Part shown: piece after piece, positions 12,969-16,356 of the stretch
Position numbering within the stretch: the first letter of the stretch is position 1
How the letters are laid out: every line of letters starts with the position of its first letter
Origin: an uncultured Bacilli bacterium
GTDB lineage: Bacteria > Bacillota_I > Bacilli_A > RF39 > UBA660
Assembly (NCBI GenBank): GCA_934096705.1
Contig: CAKOMR010000015.1
Coordinates: 1 to 16,356 of the forward strand
Length of the DNA: 16,356 nt
Direction of reading: 5' to 3'
Notes under the pieces: generated by a model
What the model was told of the DNA's origin: nothing
The model's input: only the letters and a program-made list of their open reading frames with translations
Database searches by the model: none
Position numbers and translations under genes: made by a program

Positions 12969-15900
12969 GTGGCTTATAAAAAACAAAAATTTGGAGACTA
13001 TCGCGAAAGAATTAATTTCGCAAAATCAAGTAACACTCTTGAACTTGCTGACCTTTTGGAAATTCAAAAGAAAAGTTATCAAAATTTCATTGAAAATGGA
13101 ATCGAAGAAACCTTTGAGGATCTTTTTCCAGTTGAAAGCTTTACTGGTAATATTTCTCTTGAATTTACAGATTATTCACTAGAAAAACCTAGATATTCAA
13201 TTAAGGAAGCAAAAGAAAGAATGGTTAACTATGCTGCACCACTTAAAGTGCAAGCAAGACTTTACATTCACGAAACTGGTGAAGTAAAAGAACAAGAAAT
13301 ATTCCTTGGGGATATGCCACTTATGACAGATGCAGGTACATTTATCATAAATGGAGCAGAAAGAGTAATTGTATCACAACTTGTACGTAGTCCATCTATC
13401 TATTTCAAAAGGGAAACTGATAAAAATGGTCGTAGAATTGTTAGTGGTGAAATTATTCCAAACAAAGGTACATGGCTTGAATATGAAACTGATGCTAAAG
13501 GCGTTGTATATGTTCGTATTGATCGTACTAGAAAGGTTGCGGTTACAACTTTCTTACGTGCACTAGGTCTTGCTACTGATGAAGAAATCATTGAATTATT
13601 TGGTGATAATGAATTTATTAAAACTACATTAGAGAAAGATAATACAAATAATACTGATGAAGCACTTCTTGAAATATATGAAAAATTACGTCCAGGTGAA
13701 CCTGCGACTATAGATAGTGCAAAGAACCAATTAATTACAAGATTCTTTGATCGTTTCCGTTATGACCTTGCTAAAGTTGGTCGTTATAAATTTAATAAAA
13801 AATTATTTATATGTGAAAGAATTTTAGGATGTACTCTTGCTGAAAATATTAAAGTTGATGGAAAGCTTGTTGCCTCTAAAGGAGATATTGTAACTAAAGA
13901 TTTATTAGAAAAATTAAAAGTAATATTTAACAATGGTTACAATTTAAAAGATACTACAATTAATGAAGAATTAGATGACTTTAAGAAAATTCAAACATTA
14001 AAAGTATTTGACCGCATTGATGGTAAAAAAGTTATTACTTTAATTGGTACAGATAATTCTGTTACTGAAAAAAGACTTACAATTCCTGATGTTTATGCAT
14101 CTTTATCATATTATATTGGTTTACATTATAACATTGGTAATGAAGATGAAATCGATCATTTAGGTAATAGACGTGTAAGACAAGTTGGAGAACTTATTGA
14201 AAATCAATTTAGAGTTGGTATGGCTCGTATGGAAAGAGTTATTCGTGAAAGAATGACTACTCAAGAAATTGAAAATGTTACTCCAAAAACACTTATTAAT
14301 ATTAGACCAGTTACTGCTGTACTTAAAGAATTCTTTGGCTCATCACAACTTTCTAAGTTCATGGATCAAGTTAACCCTATAGCAGAACTTACTGATAAAC
14401 GTAGACTTTCTTCTTTAGGACCAGGAGGACTTTCAAGAGAAAGAGCTGGAATGGAAGTAAGAGATGTTAACTCATCTCACTATGGAAGAATTTGTCCAAT
14501 TGAATCTCCAGAAGGACAAAACATTGGTCTTATTACATCACTTGCTGGTTATGCAAAAATTAATGATTATGGCTTTATTACAACTCCTTACCATAAAGTA
14601 AATAATGGTGTTGTAGATAAAGAAATTATATATATGACAGCTGACGAGGAAACTGATTATTATATTTCTCAAGCTACAGTTAAACTTGATGAAAATAATA
14701 GAATTATTGATGATGAAGTTCTTGTACGTGTTAATGGTGATAACGTAATCGTTAAACGTGAAGAAGTTGATTATGTAGACGTTGCTCCAAGTCAAGTTGT
14801 TGCTGTAACAACAAGCTGTATTCCATTCTTGGAATTCGATGATGCTAAAAGAACACTTATGGGTGCTAACATGCAAAGACAAGCAGTTCCACTTCTTACA
14901 AGTGAAGCTCCAATTGTTGGAACAGGTGTTGAATATATTGCTGCATCATCATCAGGAAGCTGTGTTTTATCAAAAACTGCTGGAAGCGTAGAATATGCTG
15001 ATAGTAAAAAAATTGTTATAAATAATGGTAAAAGTAATGATACATATTATTTATCTACATTTGAAAGAAGTAATGCTTCTACATGTGTAAATCATCGTCC
15101 AATTGTAAGAGCTGGTGACAAAGTACATGCTGGTCAAGTTATCGCTGATGGTCCATCTTGTGATAAAGGTGAACTTGCTCTTGGTAAAAATATGACTGTT
15201 GCATTCATGACATTTGAAGGATATAACTATGAAGATGCTGTTATTTTAAACGAAAAATTAGTAAAAGATGATGCTTATACATCACTTCATATCTCACACT
15301 ATGATATTGAATGTCGTGATACAAAACTTGGACCTGAAGAAATTACTCGTGATATTCCAAACGTAGGAGAAGATGCTCGTAAAAACCTTGATGCTGATGG
15401 TATTGTAAGAATTGGTACTGAAGTTAGAGAGGGCGATATCCTTGTTGGTAAAGTAACTCCGAAAGGAATGCAAGAACTTACTTCTGAGGAAAAATTACTT
15501 CATGCAATATTTGGAGAAAAAACAAGAGAAGTAAGAGATACTTCACTTAGAGTAGATCATGGTGCTGATGGTATTGTCCATGATGTACAAATTTATACAA
15601 AAGAAAACTCTGATGAACTTGCTGCAGGCGTTCAAAAAGTTATAAGAGTTTATATAGTTCAAAAAAGAAAAATTCAAGTTGGAGATAAAATGTCAGGAAG
15701 ACATGGTAATAAAGGTGTTATCTCTTTAGTAGTTCCTGAAGAAGATATGCCATTTATGCCAGATGGTCGTCCAGTTGATATTATGCTTAATCCACTTGGA
15801 GTTCCATCTCGTATGAACGTTGGACAAATTTTAGAGTTACATCTTGGTATGGCAGGTAAAAAATTAGGTAGACATTATGCTACTCCAGTATTTGACTCTG

Positions 15901-16356
15901 CTACATGGGAAGATGTTTCTGAACAAATGAAAGATGCTAATATGAGTCCAGATGGTAAAATTACATTATATGATGGCCGTACTGGTGAACCATTTGATAA
16001 TAAAATTGCTGTTGGTGTAATGTATATGATTAAACTACATCATATGGTTGATGATAAATTACATGCAAGAGCAACAGGACCATATAGTGTTATTACTCAA
16101 CAACCACTTGGTGGTAAAGCTCAATTCGGTGGACAAAGATTCGGAGAAATGGAAGTTTGGGCACTTTATGCTTATGGTGCTGCACATGTACTTCAAGAAA
16201 TCTTAACTGTTAAAGCCGATGATATTGTAGGACGTGTTAAAGTATATGAAGCTTTAGTAAAAGGTAAACTTGTTAATCAAGCAGGTGTTCCAGAAAGCTT
16301 TAGAGTACTTGTTAAAGAATTCCAAGCATTATGCTTAGATGTACAAGTTCTTACAA
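12969..16356 (+). CDS. rpoB: RNA polymerase beta subunit (3'-truncated)
   Basis: RpoB forms the catalytic core of RNA polymerase with RpoC. The frame is open from GTG 12969 (VAYKKQKFGDYRERINF) to the window end, 1129 codons, so roughly the last tenth of the protein is missing. GGGGTGAG (12958-12965) supports the GTG. Conserved landmarks include GAERVIVSQLVRSP, the rifampicin pocket around residues 458-485, RICPIESPEGQNIGLI, KMSGRHGNKGV (907-917) and GGKAQFGGQRFGEMEVWAL (1048-1066). Within the pocket, Lys463 and Asp476 replace Gln513 and His526 of E. coli numbering. Codon use here is less AT-biased and richer in GT-ending codons than in neighbouring genes, as expected for a highly expressed gene. 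rpoC is expected downstream but is outside the window. Confidence 0.98.
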   Translation, partial: MAYKKQKFGDYRERINFAKSSNTLELADLLEIQKKSYQNFIENGIEETFEDLFPVESFTGNISLEFTDYSLEKPRYSIKEAKERMVNYAAPLKVQARLYIHETGEVKEQEIFLGDMPLMTDAGTFIINGAERVIVSQLVRSPSIYFKRETDKNGRRIVSGEIIPNKGTWLEYETDAKGVVYVRIDRTRKVAVTTFLRALGLATDEEIIELFGDNEFIKTTLEKDNTNNTDEALLEIYEKLRPGEPATIDSAKNQLITRFFDRFRYDLAKVGRYKFNKKLFICERILGCTLAENIKVDGKLVASKGDIVTKDLLEKLKVIFNNGYNLKDTTINEELDDFKKIQTLKVFDRIDGKKVITLIGTDNSVTEKRLTIPDVYASLSYYIGLHYNIGNEDEIDHLGNRRVRQVGELIENQFRVGMARMERVIRERMTTQEIENVTPKTLINIRPVTAVLKEFFGSSQLSKFMDQVNPIAELTDKRRLSSLGPGGLSRERAGMEVRDVNSSHYGRICPIESPEGQNIGLITSLAGYAKINDYGFITTPYHKVNNGVVDKEIIYMTADEETDYYISQATVKLDENNRIIDDEVLVRVNGDNVIVKREEVDYVDVAPSQVVAVTTSCIPFLEFDDAKRTLMGANMQRQAVPLLTSEAPIVGTGVEYIAASSSGSCVLSKTAGSVEYADSKKIVINNGKSNDTYYLSTFERSNASTCVNHRPIVRAGDKVHAGQVIADGPSCDKGELALGKNMTVAFMTFEGYNYEDAVILNEKLVKDDAYTSLHISHYDIECRDTKLGPEEITRDIPNVGEDARKNLDADGIVRIGTEVREGDILVGKVTPKGMQELTSEEKLLHAIFGEKTREVRDTSLRVDHGADGIVHDVQIYTKENSDELAAGVQKVIRVYIVQKRKIQVGDKMSGRHGNKGVISLVVPEEDMPFMPDGRPVDIMLNPLGVPSRMNVGQILELHLGMAGKKLGRHYATPVFDSATWEDVSEQMKDANMSPDGKITLYDGRTGEPFDNKIAVGVMYMIKLHHMVDDKLHARATGPYSVITQQPLGGKAQFGGQRFGEMEVWALYAYGAAHVLQEILTVKADDIVGRVKVYEALVKGKLVNQAGVPESFRVLVKEFQALCLDVQVLT

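Noticed and set aside
12961..14882. Short open frames on both strands (12961-13182, 13369-13566, 13400-13591, 14538-14882)
   Set aside because: All lie within rpoB, whose own frame is unbroken and fully conserved, so these are other-frame shadows.

Overview
The window comes from a very AT-rich, low-GC Gram-positive bacterium that uses the standard code: TGA is a real stop at the end of the RsmC-like gene and of the small minus-strand gene ending at 8304. A CotZ-type spore or exosporium coat protein, an RsmC-like methyltransferase directly before rpoB, a glmS ribozyme and very compact spacing suggest a Bacilli lineage near the Mollicutes (RF39- or Erysipelotrichales-like, probably uncultured gut). 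That placement is inference. No tRNA, rRNA, CRISPR array or transposase gene was seen.

Layout. 1-3632: two paralogous secreted or anchored surface proteins. The first is cut by the window start and carries large inserted modules. Between them lies a 353-bp miniature inverted-repeat element with 29-bp terminal repeats and a 5-bp target duplication, which probably supplies the promoter of the second gene. 3657-6229: promoter, glmS ribozyme, glmS and a small DUF6512-like membrane protein, closed by a terminator that begins at the last gene's stop codon. 6251-8302: a SanA/YdcF-like (DUF218) membrane protein, then an unrecognised 401-aa Lys/Asn-rich protein behind a strong promoter. 8304-11953: a compact set of small genes on both strands: two unrecognised small proteins, a Tyr/Pro-rich coat-like protein, a RodA/FtsW/SpoVE-family glycosyltransferase, a membrane-anchored PTS EIIB-like domain lacking its phosphorylated cysteine, CotZ, and a membrane-anchored SH3b protein. 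Three of the four convergent gene pairs here share a bidirectional hairpin terminator; the fourth pair simply overlaps.

12037-16356: a near-perfect consensus promoter drives a 36-aa membrane peptide whose ribosome binding site sits in the loop of a perfect inverted repeat. Its terminator overlaps the promoter of the RsmC-like gene. Two tandem promoters then lead into rpoB, which runs off the window. The usual upstream genes rplJ and rplL are absent. RpoB carries Lys and Asp at two classic rifampicin-contact positions (E. coli 513 and 526), so natural rifampicin resistance is predicted.

Themes: cell-envelope construction (GlmS, SEDS protein, SH3b protein, surface proteins), spore coat, and the core transcription machinery. 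The most unusual signals are the mosaic surface protein pair with its promoter-bearing mobile element, the hairpin-controlled membrane peptide before the rpoB cluster, and the Cys-less EIIB protein.
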